The position numbers and the translations under genes are program-made. From Thalassospira lucentensis (GTDB taxonomy: Bacteria > Pseudomonadota > Alphaproteobacteria > Rhodospirillales > Thalassospiraceae), in contig NZ_LPVY01000001.1 in NCBI RefSeq assembly GCF_001613805.1, positions 26,027 to 90,026 of the forward strand: a DNA stretch of 64,000 nt, in the 5' to 3' direction. A model generated the notes under the pieces. The model worked only from the letters and a program-made list of their open reading frames with translations. It was not told the DNA's origin and made no database searches. This document shows, one piece after another, positions 20,645 to 29,139 of the stretch (position 1 is its first letter; each line of letters begins with the position of its first letter).

Positions 20645-20842
20645 GTGATCCGTTTTCCAATTACTGTCCAGAACGTTGTTCAATCGCGTCGTCGTCAGAC
20701 GGCCTATGACGGTCTAGAGCGCCTCACCCTTACGGAACGAGCCGCGCTCGGCCTTGATACAGGCCCTGCCCTTCTGGCAGACGATGCTGAAAGCCATCAT
20801 CGGGGTCAGACCCTTTCGATGGAAGCAACGGACAGGGAATAG
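20645..20842 (+). CDS. Putative 65-residue protein, unknown
   Basis: A GTG start with a good Shine-Dalgarno (GCAGGAG, 9-base spacing) opens a 65-residue frame. The frame extends upstream to ATGs at 20606 and 20573, but neither has a ribosome site. The product is basic in its first third (QSRRRQTAYDGLERL) and acidic later (LLADDAE), with no signal peptide or membrane segment. Two plus-strand terminator-like hairpins follow (20890-20925, 20940-20976) although no other plus-strand gene lies nearby, which argues for a transcript here. The arginine run followed by a Leu-rich helix vaguely recalls DUF1127 proteins, but this is not firm. It could also be a non-coding RNA. Confidence 0.45.
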   Translation: MIRFPITVQNVVQSRRRQTAYDGLERLTLTERAALGLDTGPALLADDAESHHRGQTLSMEATDRE

Positions 20843-20889
20843 GGATCAATCCCGCCCGCGAAGGTCTTTGATGCCATTGGACGAAGCGC

Positions 20890-20925
20890 AGGATCGAAGG
20901 TTCACGATCCTTGCGGTCTTTTTTG
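20890..20925 (+). terminator. Weak plus-strand terminator after the 65-residue frame
   Basis: AGGATCG and CGATCCT form a 7-bp stem with an 8-base loop, followed after TTGCGG by a run of six to seven T. The gap between stem and T-run makes it imperfect. Confidence 0.5.
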
Positions 20926-20939
20926 TCTTTCCCTCTGAG

Positions 20940-20976
20940 ACGGCCCTGCTACTCCACGGCAGGGCCGTTTCTTTTT
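20940..20976 (+). terminator. Strong plus-strand terminator overlapping the kinase 3' end
   Basis: ACGGCCCTGC (20940-20949) and GCAGGGCCGT (20959-20968) form a 10-bp perfect stem followed by TTTCTTTTT. The T-run is on the plus strand only, so it stops transcription from the 20.6-20.9 kb region before it runs antisense into the sensor kinase gene. The loop contains the kinase stop codon. Confidence 0.85.
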
Positions 20977-22349
20977 CCAGGTAGCTTCAAGCGAGCTATA
21001 AATCCGTCCGTCATGCACGGGCGTGGCGAGATAAGTTCCAATTGCCCACCAGCCTGTTCAATGATCGCCGAAACAATTGACAAGCCCAGCCCCGAACTTT
21101 CGGGATGTTTGCCATGACGTTCAAACCGATGAGTCAGGCGGACTAGAATATAGTCGGGTACAGTCCGCCCGGCATTCTCCACAATCAATGTATCCGGACC
21201 TTCGACGCGCAGAGAGACAGCCTGATCGGCATCACCATGCATCAATGCATTTTCAAGAAGATTGCCGACACAGATACCAAAGGCATCCGGGTCAATTGCC
21301 GCCACCAGCGAGGTCCCGTTGCGCATCACATCAATGCGATCCCCGAACCGGTTGCTGCGCCGGATATCTTCAACCACCATATCCACAATCGCATCAAGAT
21401 CATGGTGTTGATCACTTTTACCAATCCCAGCCTCTGCACGCGACCATTGCAATAGTTTTTCCGATAAACGCCGCAAACGTCCAAGCGACTGTTCGACCCT
21501 TTTTGCCCGTTCACGGTGAATGTCATCCGGTGCCATTTCTGACAGCAATTGCTGTGTCTGTGCCAACGCACTTGCAATCGGGGTACGCAACTCATGTGCG
21601 CTGTTGGATGCAAAGGAACGTTCAGCATTCAATGCAGATTTCAAGCGCACCAGAAGCGTATTGACCGCGCCGCCAATCCGGGCAAGCTCAACCGGAATAT
21701 GCTTGATCGCAATCGGGTCAAGATTACCACTGCCGCGCAGATCAATTTCATCATGAAGGCGGGCAACTGGCCCCAGACCTGCACGGACACTCAGCCAAAT
21801 TGCCACGATGATTGCAGGCACCAGAACAATTACCGGCAACAGAACCGCCACCGCACTTTCAAAGGTTGCCTCCCGCCGATGCGCCAATGGCTCGGCAACC
21901 TGCAAGAACAACGTGCCGCTAATGGCCGCCTCGGTATAGTAACGAAACATCTCGTCCTGCCAAAATCCCGGCTCAAGCGGGGCTGCAAAGGCAACCTGAC
22001 CCGCATCGTGCGTCTGTAACAGGACCTCGCCCAGAGCGTTTCGCATCTGATAGAGAAGATATTCCCCGCTATCATCAGGTCCGTCGTCTTCGCCGTCGTC
22101 CTGATCGTGATCAAGCAACGCGGGCAATTCGGTCATCCCGCTGCCATTCGGTCTGTTCATGATGAATTCGACTGCAAGCGGAAGATTACGTCGCGCTGTT
22201 TCCTGCAAGCCACTATCGAAGGCTTCGCCAAGTTCCTCGTCGATGACTACTGCTGCTAATCCCGCAGCGACCAACCATAGCGTCACGACACAAAGTGTCA
22301 CCCGCCCGACAATCCGCGCAGTCAGGCTGCTGCTGAAAAAACCTGCCAT
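20949..22349 (-). CDS. Two-component sensor histidine kinase with acidic periplasmic patch
   Basis: Inner-membrane sensor of 466 residues. Membrane helices lie at about 16-36 and 160-185, framing a periplasmic domain. A HAMP-like region follows, then the phosphoacceptor H-box SNSAHELRTPIA, the N-box NLLENALMHG, and a G-box SSGLGLSIV. The periplasmic part has a strikingly acidic run at residues 80-96 (DHDQDDGEDDG continuing to PDDSGE), ten Asp/Glu in 17, which resembles cation- or peptide-sensing patches of PhoQ/PmrB-type sensors. I chose the ATG one base after the response-regulator stop; a TTG 12 bp further up would overlap that gene. Likely partner: the 22351-23007 regulator. Confidence 0.92.
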   Translation of the reverse strand: MAGFFSSSLTARIVGRVTLCVVTLWLVAAGLAAVVIDEELGEAFDSGLQETARRNLPLAVEFIMNRPNGSGMTELPALLDHDQDDGEDDGPDDSGEYLLYQMRNALGEVLLQTHDAGQVAFAAPLEPGFWQDEMFRYYTEAAISGTLFLQVAEPLAHRREATFESAVAVLLPVIVLVPAIIVAIWLSVRAGLGPVARLHDEIDLRGSGNLDPIAIKHIPVELARIGGAVNTLLVRLKSALNAERSFASNSAHELRTPIASALAQTQQLLSEMAPDDIHRERAKRVEQSLGRLRRLSEKLLQWSRAEAGIGKSDQHHDLDAIVDMVVEDIRRSNRFGDRIDVMRNGTSLVAAIDPDAFGICVGNLLENALMHGDADQAVSLRVEGPDTLIVENAGRTVPDYILVRLTHRFERHGKHPESSGLGLSIVSAIIEQAGGQLELISPRPCMTDGFIARLKLPGKRNGPAVE

Positions 22350-22350
22350 C

Positions 22351-23007
22351 CTACCCCTCAAGCCGATAACCGACGCCGCGCAAAGTCCTGATCAGGGTTC
22401 CACCGATCTTTTTGCGCAGCCTGCTGACATATACCTCAACCGTGTTGCTTTCAATTTCAGCACCAAATTCATAAAGCGCGTCTTCAAGCTGGCGTTTGGA
22501 CAGGGTTGCGCCGGGACGGCGGACAAACTGATCAAGCAGTGCCCATTCCCGCGCTGTCAAATCAACGGTCTGTCCCGCCCGGAAAACGCTTCTTGCTGCC
22601 AGATCAATTTCGAGTTCGCCAATCTGGATCAGTGGATTGGGATTACCCGAATAACGCCGTGCAACCGCCGCCAGTCTTGCTGTCATTTCGTCAAGGTCAA
22701 AAGGCTTTACCAGATAGTCATCCGCCCCGGCATTAAGCCCGTCAATCCTATCGGTAATCTGATCCTGCGCCGTCAGAATAATACAAGGGGTCGCATCACC
22801 CCGCCTGCGTAATGATCGCAACATGTCGATGCCATGCCCATCCGGTAAATTGAGATCAAGCAGTAAAATATCGTACGGCGTACCGATTATTGCGGTGGAT
22901 GCATCGCCAACGGTTTGCACCCAGTCAATCGCATGCCCGGCCGCAATCAAGTGGTCGCGAAGTGCAGCGCCCAGTGCTTCTTCGTCTTCAATCAGCAAAA
23001 GCCTCAT
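22351..23007 (-). CDS. OmpR-family response regulator
   Basis: Regulator of 218 residues. The receiver domain starts MRLLLIEDEEALG, with the phosphorylated Asp in ILLLDLNLPDGHG and the conserved Lys in DDYLVKPFD. The C-terminal winged helix has DLTAREWALLDQF and ESNTVEVYVSRLRKKIG. The start at 23007 has a GGAGA site; a longer frame to 23076 adds 23 residues that do not belong to the receiver fold. It is translationally tied to the sensor kinase (one base apart) and divergent from the PepSY/cytochrome b561/eptA genes. Paired direct repeats in that intergenic region fit an OmpR-type dimer. Confidence 0.95.
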   Translation of the reverse strand: MRLLLIEDEEALGAALRDHLIAAGHAIDWVQTVGDASTAIIGTPYDILLLDLNLPDGHGIDMLRSLRRRGDATPCIILTAQDQITDRIDGLNAGADDYLVKPFDLDEMTARLAAVARRYSGNPNPLIQIGELEIDLAARSVFRAGQTVDLTAREWALLDQFVRRPGATLSKRQLEDALYEFGAEIESNTVEVYVSRLRKKIGGTLIRTLRGVGYRLEG

Positions 23008-23068
23008 GCACTTCTCCGTCACGAAATCCAGTGGGTACACAACCCCATAAGTCAGATTAACGCAGTTT

Positions 23069-23121
23069 CCTGACAACAGCCTGAAGGCATTTTTCCGGCG
23101 TGTTCAGGTTGCTGTCAGGTT
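23069..23121. promoter_or_regulatory. Two head-to-tail repeat pairs, probable response-regulator sites
   Basis: On the plus strand TCAGGTT occurs at 23104-23110 and 23115-23121, an 11-bp period. On the minus strand TCAGG occurs at 23084-23080 and 23073-23069, again with an 11-bp period. Tandem 7-bp half-sites at 11-bp spacing are the hallmark of OmpR/PhoB-family binding. The pairs point away from each other, towards the plus-strand pepSY and the minus-strand regulator gene. Confidence 0.75.
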
Positions 23122-23176
23122 GGCCCTTCAGATTGCCTGCAGACGCAGTTTTCCACATCCCGCCCGGAGACACACG

Positions 23177-23455
23177 ATGAAAAACGCAACCACGCTGGCG
23201 ACCGCCTTTGCAACTCTTCTGGTCGCATCAACCATAGCCGCATCCGCAAACGAGGAACGCTGCAAGGCGCCGATGGACCAATGGCAGCCACGTGAAACTC
23301 TTCAGCAGAAGCTCGAGGCCGAAGGCTGGAAAATCAAGAACATCAAAACCGAAGACAATTGTTATGAGGTTTACGCCATTACACAGGATGGCAAGCGCGT
23401 TGAAATCTATTTTGATCCTCAAACCCTTGATCAGATTAAACCACGGAAGGACTGA
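23177..23455 (+). CDS. PepSY-domain periplasmic protein
   Basis: Protein of 92 residues with a signal peptide ending at IAASA before NEERCKA. The mature part is one PepSY domain (LQQKLEAEGWKIKNIKTEDNCYEVYAITQDGKRVEIYFD), a fold that inhibits proteases or binds ligands outside the cytoplasm. Two Cys (ERCKA, DNCYE) may form a disulfide. The start at 23177 has a GGAGA site and gives a clean signal peptide; a longer frame from 23120 does not. It lies 2 bp before the cytochrome gene, so the two are co-translated, behind the repeat pairs for the divergent response regulator. Confidence 0.88.
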   Translation: MKNATTLATAFATLLVASTIAASANEERCKAPMDQWQPRETLQQKLEAEGWKIKNIKTEDNCYEVYAITQDGKRVEIYFDPQTLDQIKPRKD

Positions 23456-23457
23456 TC

Positions 23458-23997
23458 ATGGTTGCTACCGTAAAAGTGTGGGACCCACTGGTCCGAGTAT
23501 TTCACTGGGGGCTTGTGGCATGCTTTGCCGTGGCGTGGATTTCGGCCGACACATGGGACGACATGCACGAGGTCAGTGGTTATATCGCCGCTGCCCTGAT
23601 CGCATTTCGTCTTTTGTGGGGGCTTATCGGTCCCCACTACGCCCGTTTCACGCAGTTCCTGCGCCGTCCCACAGAAGTTGTCACTTATCTGTCCGATATC
23701 CTGAAGGGTCGGGAAAGACGCTATATCGGGCACAACCCGGCCGGGGCTGCAATGATCCTTGTGCTTTTGCTGTTCATGACGGGTACGGCTCTGACCGGCT
23801 GGCTTTATACCACCAGTATGTTCTGGGGTTCGGACTGGGTCGAGGAAATCCATGAATTTCTTGCCAATAGCCTGCTTGTGCTAGTTGGCCTGCACGTTGC
23901 CGGGGTTGTTCTGGCCAGTATCCGTCATCAGGAAAGTCTGGTGCGCGCAATGGTGTCGGGTCGCAAACGCCGACCTGCCGGTAATGACGTCAACTGA
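23458..23997 (+). CDS. Cytochrome b561-type membrane protein
   Basis: Inner-membrane dihaem cytochrome of 179 residues in the b-type family that includes NiFe-hydrogenase cytochrome b subunits. Four membrane segments and candidate haem histidines are visible: VRVFHWGLVACF, DDMHEVSGYIAAA, WVEEIHEFLANS and VLVGLHVAGVV. No hydrogenase is nearby. Together with PepSY and the two-component system it forms a recurrent bacterial gene set of unclear function, probably electron transfer at the envelope. The gap to eptA is 132 bp with no terminator seen, so read-through is possible. Confidence 0.9.
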   Translation: MVATVKVWDPLVRVFHWGLVACFAVAWISADTWDDMHEVSGYIAAALIAFRLLWGLIGPHYARFTQFLRRPTEVVTYLSDILKGRERRYIGHNPAGAAMILVLLLFMTGTALTGWLYTTSMFWGSDWVEEIHEFLANSLLVLVGLHVAGVVLASIRHQESLVRAMVSGRKRRPAGNDVN

Positions 23998-24129
23998 TCA
24001 AAATCATCTCCCAATACCCTTCACTGCGAAGATTTTTTTGCCGGATCAGCCAACCATCTGATTCGGCCAGCGTCTTAATCTTTCCGGCAATCCGTTTCGC
24101 CTTTCTCTCCTGTTCAGGGCAGTTAACCA

Positions 24130-25803
24130 ATGCATTTTCCAGTCTTCCGACGCCTGCCAGATTTGCAGCATATTGACTACCGCGCCGTACTTTTCGCGTT
24201 GGCCCTTTATTTTTGTGTTGCCTTTAACTGGACTGTACTGGGTGATTTTTACAGCATCCTTGGCGCACTTGATGCTTATGATCCAATTTTTGCCGCAACA
24301 GCCCCCTTGGTTATTTTCCTTGGCTTGATCCTTGTTTTCATACCGTTCTCTTTCAAACCGGTTCTTAAACCATTTTTTACGGTTCTGATTCTGACATCCG
24401 CGCCAGTTACTTATGGCATGGTTCGATACGGCATCGTGTTTGATCGTGACATGATCCGGAACTTTGCCGAAACCAATGCTGCTGAAGCCTTTTCCTATCT
24501 GACACCAATGGCTGTGTTCTGGTTTGTCATGACCGGCTTGTTGCCTGCTATCCTTCTGGTATTGACGCCGGTTCGCTATGCAACGTCTTTCTATCGCGGG
24601 ATCGGCCAGCGGATCGTAATGACCGCAATTATCATCCTGTGTATCGGCACAATAGCCGCCGGATATTTCAAGGATTACGCATCCGTCGGACGTAATAACA
24701 AAATCCTTGGTAAGGAAATTGTCCCGATAAGCTACATCACCGGAACAATTCGCTATGTCAAAGGCGTATATCGCGACCGGTCTATTCCGTTTCGCACAAT
24801 TGGCAATGACGCCCGCCTTGTCCGGAAGACGGATAAGCCGACCCTGATGTTTCTGGTCATCGGTGAAACCGGGCGAGCGGCAAGTCTGGCTGCAAACGGC
24901 TATGACCGACCGACGACGCCCTTCACCGAAAAACTTGGCACTGTCATCGCGTTTCAGAATGTCCGGTCCTGTGGCACTGCAACTGCAATTTCCGTACCTT
25001 GCATGTTCTCGCAAATGTCACGTTCCAATTATGATGAAAGTGTCGCGCGTAATAGTGAAAACCTGCTCGACGTCATAGCCAAGGCTGGGATTCCGGTCCT
25101 TTGGATGGAGAACGACGGTGGTTGTAAAGGGGTTTGCGACCGCGTTCCCACCGTCGAGATATCAACGGATGATTTCCCCGACCTTTGTCAGAATGGCACA
25201 TGCCATGACGAAGCTTTTCTTGAAAAGATTGATCAAGAAATCCTGGATATGGGCAAAGGCGACAAGCTGATTGTCATGCATCTGATCGGCAGTCACGGGC
25301 CAACCTATTTTGAACGTTACCCTGAAAACTTTCGCCAGTTCACCCCGGATTGCCCCCGCAAGGACATTGAAAACTGTACACAGCAGGAACTGGTCAACAC
25401 TTATGACAATACCATCCGCTATACCGACTTCGTGATATCACAGATGATTGAAAAACTGACGGAATACGACGACGCATACAATCCGGCGTTGCTGTATCTT
25501 TCCGATCATGGGGAGTCTCTCGGCGAAAGCGGGTTATACCTGCACGGTGCCCCTTATATCTTTGCCCCCGAAGAACAAACCCATATTCCGATGATGGCGT
25601 GGATGTCCGCTGCCTTTGCCAGCACCCGGCATATTGACCGTGACTGTATCAATACAATTTCCAAGGAAAACAGCTATTCCCAAGATAATCTGTTTTCAAC
25701 GGTTCTTGGATTGATGCAGGTTGAAACGAGCATTTACGATCAAAAGTCCGATATTTTTGCATCCTGCGAAAACGGCAAGGATCTTGTCCATGCGGATCGG
25801 TAA
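24130..25803 (+). CDS. eptA: Lipid A phosphoethanolamine transferase EptA
   Basis: Inner-membrane enzyme of 557 residues that moves phosphoethanolamine from phosphatidylethanolamine to lipid A, lowering surface charge and giving resistance to cationic peptides. Five membrane helices occupy the first 165 residues. The periplasmic sulfatase-fold domain has the metal-site Glu in VIGETGRAAS, the nucleophile-Thr block CGTATAISVPCMFS, the His in HLIGSHGPTYF, and Asp-His in LSDHGESLG. Several Cys (GGCKGVCDR, DLCQNGTCHD, PDCPRKDIENC) match the disulfide pattern of EptA/MCR proteins. It is the likely output gene of the adjacent two-component system and overlaps a lipid kinase by 14 bp. Confidence 0.95.
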   Translation: MHFPVFRRLPDLQHIDYRAVLFALALYFCVAFNWTVLGDFYSILGALDAYDPIFAATAPLVIFLGLILVFIPFSFKPVLKPFFTVLILTSAPVTYGMVRYGIVFDRDMIRNFAETNAAEAFSYLTPMAVFWFVMTGLLPAILLVLTPVRYATSFYRGIGQRIVMTAIIILCIGTIAAGYFKDYASVGRNNKILGKEIVPISYITGTIRYVKGVYRDRSIPFRTIGNDARLVRKTDKPTLMFLVIGETGRAASLAANGYDRPTTPFTEKLGTVIAFQNVRSCGTATAISVPCMFSQMSRSNYDESVARNSENLLDVIAKAGIPVLWMENDGGCKGVCDRVPTVEISTDDFPDLCQNGTCHDEAFLEKIDQEILDMGKGDKLIVMHLIGSHGPTYFERYPENFRQFTPDCPRKDIENCTQQELVNTYDNTIRYTDFVISQMIEKLTEYDDAYNPALLYLSDHGESLGESGLYLHGAPYIFAPEEQTHIPMMAWMSAAFASTRHIDRDCINTISKENSYSQDNLFSTVLGLMQVETSIYDQKSDIFASCENGKDLVHADR

Positions 25804-26749
25804 CACGAACAAAGTTGCAGATATTTCGGCATATTCGTCAGTCGTATCAAACATTGCTATCCCCAAAGTCACAGTAATATTCAATCCCTGCGCCGGAAGA
25901 GCAAATCGCAAATATCTGTTAGAGATATTTAGCTGGCTCCCCGGCAATATCACGCTGATTGAAACGCAACATCCTGGCCACGCCCGCGAAATCGCGTTCC
26001 GGATACCTTCAACAACCCGACTGTTTGTTGCCGGTGGTGATGGTACGATCAACGAAGTGCTGAACGGTTTGGTCGATGCCCGCATAATCGGGCGGAACAT
26101 TCCGCCGCTTGGCATTATTCCGATGGGAACTGCCAATGTGCTGGCCATCGAAATCGGAATGGATTTTCGCACCGAGGCTATTGCAGACTACGTGCAGAAC
26201 GGCGTTGAAGCGGATATATTTCCGGGTATGGCAAACGGTCGGGCATTCATGCTGATGGCCGGCGTGGGCGCAGATGCCCAAACAGTCGCAGACATATCGC
26301 CTCGTCTCAAACGATGGATCGGAAAAGGTGCCTATGTCTGGCAAGGATTGATCACGACATTGCGCGGAAACCAACCGGCTTTTACGATCACTGCCAACGG
26401 CCAGACAACTCATGCCACCGGCGTCATTGCCACACATGCAGCCCATTACGCCGGAAAGTATATCCTAGCCCCCGATGCAAGTCTGCGACACCACAACCTT
26501 GATATCATTATCCTTTCCGCAACTGGACGCATCGCAAAATTGCGCTATGCGTTGGCTCTGCTTTGCAGCCGTTTATCCCAAAGCAAAGACGTAAGGGTCA
26601 TCAAAACAAAAGAAATTATAATCTGTTCTTCGGCCCCTAACGCCGCTTTACAAATTGATGGCGAAGCATGGGGGCGACTTCCGTGCCATGTTTGTCTATC
26701 AGATCACGCGATCAGGCTGATCATGCCATTAGGGTCGGCAACGGCCTAA
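25790..26749 (+). CDS. Diacylglycerol/lipid kinase (YegS/BmrU family)
   Basis: Soluble lipid kinase of 319 residues. The DAGK catalytic domain shows VIFNPCAGRANRKYL, the nucleotide loop VAGGDGTINEVLNGL and the second glycine block IPMGTANVLAIEIG, followed by the beta-sandwich domain ending in ALQIDGEAWG. The ATG at 25790 has an AAGGA site and overlaps the eptA stop by 14 bp, so translation is coupled. EptA leaves diacylglycerol as a by-product, and many bacteria place dgkA next to eptA to recycle it. This unrelated kinase probably plays that part here (inference). Confidence 0.88.
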   Translation: MRIGNTNKVADISAYSSVVSNIAIPKVTVIFNPCAGRANRKYLLEIFSWLPGNITLIETQHPGHAREIAFRIPSTTRLFVAGGDGTINEVLNGLVDARIIGRNIPPLGIIPMGTANVLAIEIGMDFRTEAIADYVQNGVEADIFPGMANGRAFMLMAGVGADAQTVADISPRLKRWIGKGAYVWQGLITTLRGNQPAFTITANGQTTHATGVIATHAAHYAGKYILAPDASLRHHNLDIIILSATGRIAKLRYALALLCSRLSQSKDVRVIKTKEIIICSSAPNAALQIDGEAWGRLPCHVCLSDHAIRLIMPLGSATA

Positions 26750-26843
26750 GTAAGGTCGCAGTACAAATTGCAGGTTTCTTTTTGACCAGAGCGTAAAAGC
26801 CGCGCCATAGTATCGCCCGACGTTGATTTTCGGGGAAACATCC

Positions 26844-27584
26844 ATGACAAAAACCGTTCTGATCACCGGTGGATCACGCGGCATTGGCCGTGCCACCGCC
26901 ATTCTGTGTGCGCAAAACGACTGGAACGTCGCCATCAGCTATCTCGGCAATAAGGAAAGTGCCGATGAAACCTGTGCGCTGTGCGAACGGGCCGGACGAA
27001 CCGGCAATGTTTTCGCCCAGAAATGCGACGTGAAATACGAACAGGACGTCTTGGACCTGTTTCAGGCAACGCTTGACCGGTTCGGCACAATCGATGCGGT
27101 TGTCAATAATGCCGGGATCGTCGCCCCCAAAAGCGATCTGGCGGATATGAGCATCGAACGGATGAAGTCGGTGTTTGATACCAATGTGCTGGGGGCCTAT
27201 ATCGTGGCCCGCGAAGCTGCACGCGCCCTGTCACATGCGGGCGGTTCAATCGTCAATGTATCCTCGATGGCCTCCAAACTGGGATCACCGGGCGAATATG
27301 TTGATTATGCCGGGTCCAAGGGCGCGATTGATACCCTGACGATCGGACTTTCCAAGGAACTTGGCCCCAGAGGCATTCGTGTCAATGCCGTGCGGCCAGG
27401 CATTATTGATACCGATATCCACGGCAGTGTCGGCCGACCGGAACGGGTTGCCGAACTTGGCCCGTTCTGCCCGCTGGGACGGGCGGGCAAGGCAAACGAG
27501 GTCGCCAATCTGATCTACTGGCTGCTCTCAGATGATGCGTCCTATGTCACCGGGGCGCTGGTTGACGTGGCTGGCGGGCGATAA
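26844..27584 (+). CDS. Short-chain dehydrogenase/reductase
   Basis: NAD(P)-dependent oxidoreductase of 246 residues with a Rossmann fold. TGGSRGIGRAT binds the cofactor, NNAGIV is the structural motif, and Ser in NVSSMAS with Tyr and Lys in YVDYAGSKGA form the catalytic set. It is FabG-like in length; the substrate cannot be named. The ATG at 26844 has a GGGGA site; a TTG 21 bp earlier is less likely. It stands between the lipid kinase and a DUF2252 gene without clear functional links. Confidence 0.93.
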   Translation: MTKTVLITGGSRGIGRATAILCAQNDWNVAISYLGNKESADETCALCERAGRTGNVFAQKCDVKYEQDVLDLFQATLDRFGTIDAVVNNAGIVAPKSDLADMSIERMKSVFDTNVLGAYIVAREAARALSHAGGSIVNVSSMASKLGSPGEYVDYAGSKGAIDTLTIGLSKELGPRGIRVNAVRPGIIDTDIHGSVGRPERVAELGPFCPLGRAGKANEVANLIYWLLSDDASYVTGALVDVAGGR

Positions 27585-27662
27585 CATGATCCGTGGCAGG
27601 ATTTGACTGCGATGATCCTGTCCGGCACTCTGCACCCTGCATTGAGCGGAAAGGAAGCCGAG

Positions 27663-29018
27663 ATGAGCATCGTCAGCGCCAGCCGAAACAATCTGATTGC
27701 ACGTGAACTCAAACGTGTCGATGGCCGCACCCCGCGTGCAAGGACCAAGCTTGCCAAACATCAGAAAATGGCTGCCAATCCGTTCCGGTTCCTGCGGGGT
27801 GCCGCCCAGATGTTTTATGGCGACCTGAAATCCGGTCGTATCGTCCTGCCCGAAAGTCTGACGGACAAACGGCTGATTACCGCCATCATGGGCGATTGCC
27901 ATCTGGTGAATTTCGGGCTTCTGACCGAAGACGGGTCACATGGCGACGATGTGATTTTCTGCCCCAATGATTTCGACGATGCCTGTTTCGGGCTGGCAAG
28001 CTGGGATCTGGCGCGGTTCTGTACCAGCCTGTTTCTGGCCTGCGACTATGTCGACGGACTAACGAATGACGATTACGACAGTGACGAAATGAATGATCTG
28101 TCTGGTCTTGAAGCGGCCAGCCAGAAGGACGCGAAAAAGGCCGCGGACGCATTCCTGAAAAGCTACCGGAAAACCCTGGAAAAGATCGTTTCCGACCCGG
28201 ATCACCGCCGCAGTGCTGTTTTGAAATTCTCCAAGGGCCATATCCTCGAGGCTGCGCGCGACAAGGCGTTGAAGCGCGCCGCAGGGGGCAAGAAGTTCGA
28301 AACCAAAAGCGCACTTGGCAAGGCGGTCGAACTGACCGATGGCACATTGCGGTTCCGCGACCTTCCGGAACGTTACAAGCGTCTTGATGCGGCCACCATG
28401 TCGGAAATCAGACGCGTTTTCCGTCCCTATGTCGATGACAGCATCCTTGATATCGTTCTTCGCGTCGGGGCGGGCACCGGATCGGTCAATATGGACCGGT
28501 TTTATCTTCTGGTCGGGCCCGATGAGGTCGACGGGCCGGAAGATTTGCCGCTATGTCATATCGTCGAAATCAAGCAACAGCGTGAAGCCGCCCCGATCCA
28601 TCATTTCCCCGATATCAGCCCGAATAACCGCCTGAACCCGGCGCATCTTTCGGTCGACTGCCAGCGGGTGATGCAGCGCCGCCCCGACCTTGTGCTTGAT
28701 GAAGTCGTCTGGCGCGATGACCACTGGCTGGTGCGATCCCGCCACCATGCACGGGTCGGTCTTGATCCCGAGGATATCTGCCTTGCCACAAAGAACCCGG
28801 GCAAGGCGCTTAAACAATATGCCAGATCATGCGGCTCCGCGCTGGCACTGGCGCATGCGCGCGGCGACATCCGGTCCACCCGGTTCGAGGAAACCATGAT
28901 CAGGGCGCTTGATCGCGATGCGGAAGGACTTGTTGCCGCAGCAGAAGGCTATGCCGATCAAACCATGTGCGATTGCCTTGCCCTGCAAAAAATGGTGATG
29001 CCGCCCCTTCTGAGTTAG
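27663..29018 (+). CDS. DUF2252-family protein, kinase-like motifs
   Basis: Cytoplasmic protein of 451 residues belonging to the DUF2252 family, whose function is not established. Visible blocks are AIMGDCHLVNFGLL, then FCPNDFDDACFGLASWDLARF. The first recalls the catalytic loop of aminoglycoside-phosphotransferase-like kinases (G-D-x-H-x-x-N) and the second a metal-binding Asp pair, so a small-molecule kinase is an open possibility. I chose the ATG at 27663 because AAGGAAG lies five bases before it; frames to 27603 add 20 residues without a ribosome site. Confidence 0.85.
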   Translation: MSIVSASRNNLIARELKRVDGRTPRARTKLAKHQKMAANPFRFLRGAAQMFYGDLKSGRIVLPESLTDKRLITAIMGDCHLVNFGLLTEDGSHGDDVIFCPNDFDDACFGLASWDLARFCTSLFLACDYVDGLTNDDYDSDEMNDLSGLEAASQKDAKKAADAFLKSYRKTLEKIVSDPDHRRSAVLKFSKGHILEAARDKALKRAAGGKKFETKSALGKAVELTDGTLRFRDLPERYKRLDAATMSEIRRVFRPYVDDSILDIVLRVGAGTGSVNMDRFYLLVGPDEVDGPEDLPLCHIVEIKQQREAAPIHHFPDISPNNRLNPAHLSVDCQRVMQRRPDLVLDEVVWRDDHWLVRSRHHARVGLDPEDICLATKNPGKALKQYARSCGSALALAHARGDIRSTRFEETMIRALDRDAEGLVAAAEGYADQTMCDCLALQKMVMPPLLS

Positions 29019-29139
29019 CAAATGTCTTGCGGCATTTATGCATGGCGGACATTCTGCCAGCCGCGCATTTGCCGATATCAAAAACGCGGCCTGTCGATAC
29101 AATTCCGGCGTTGTGTTCTTGATGGAGCAACGCACATAA

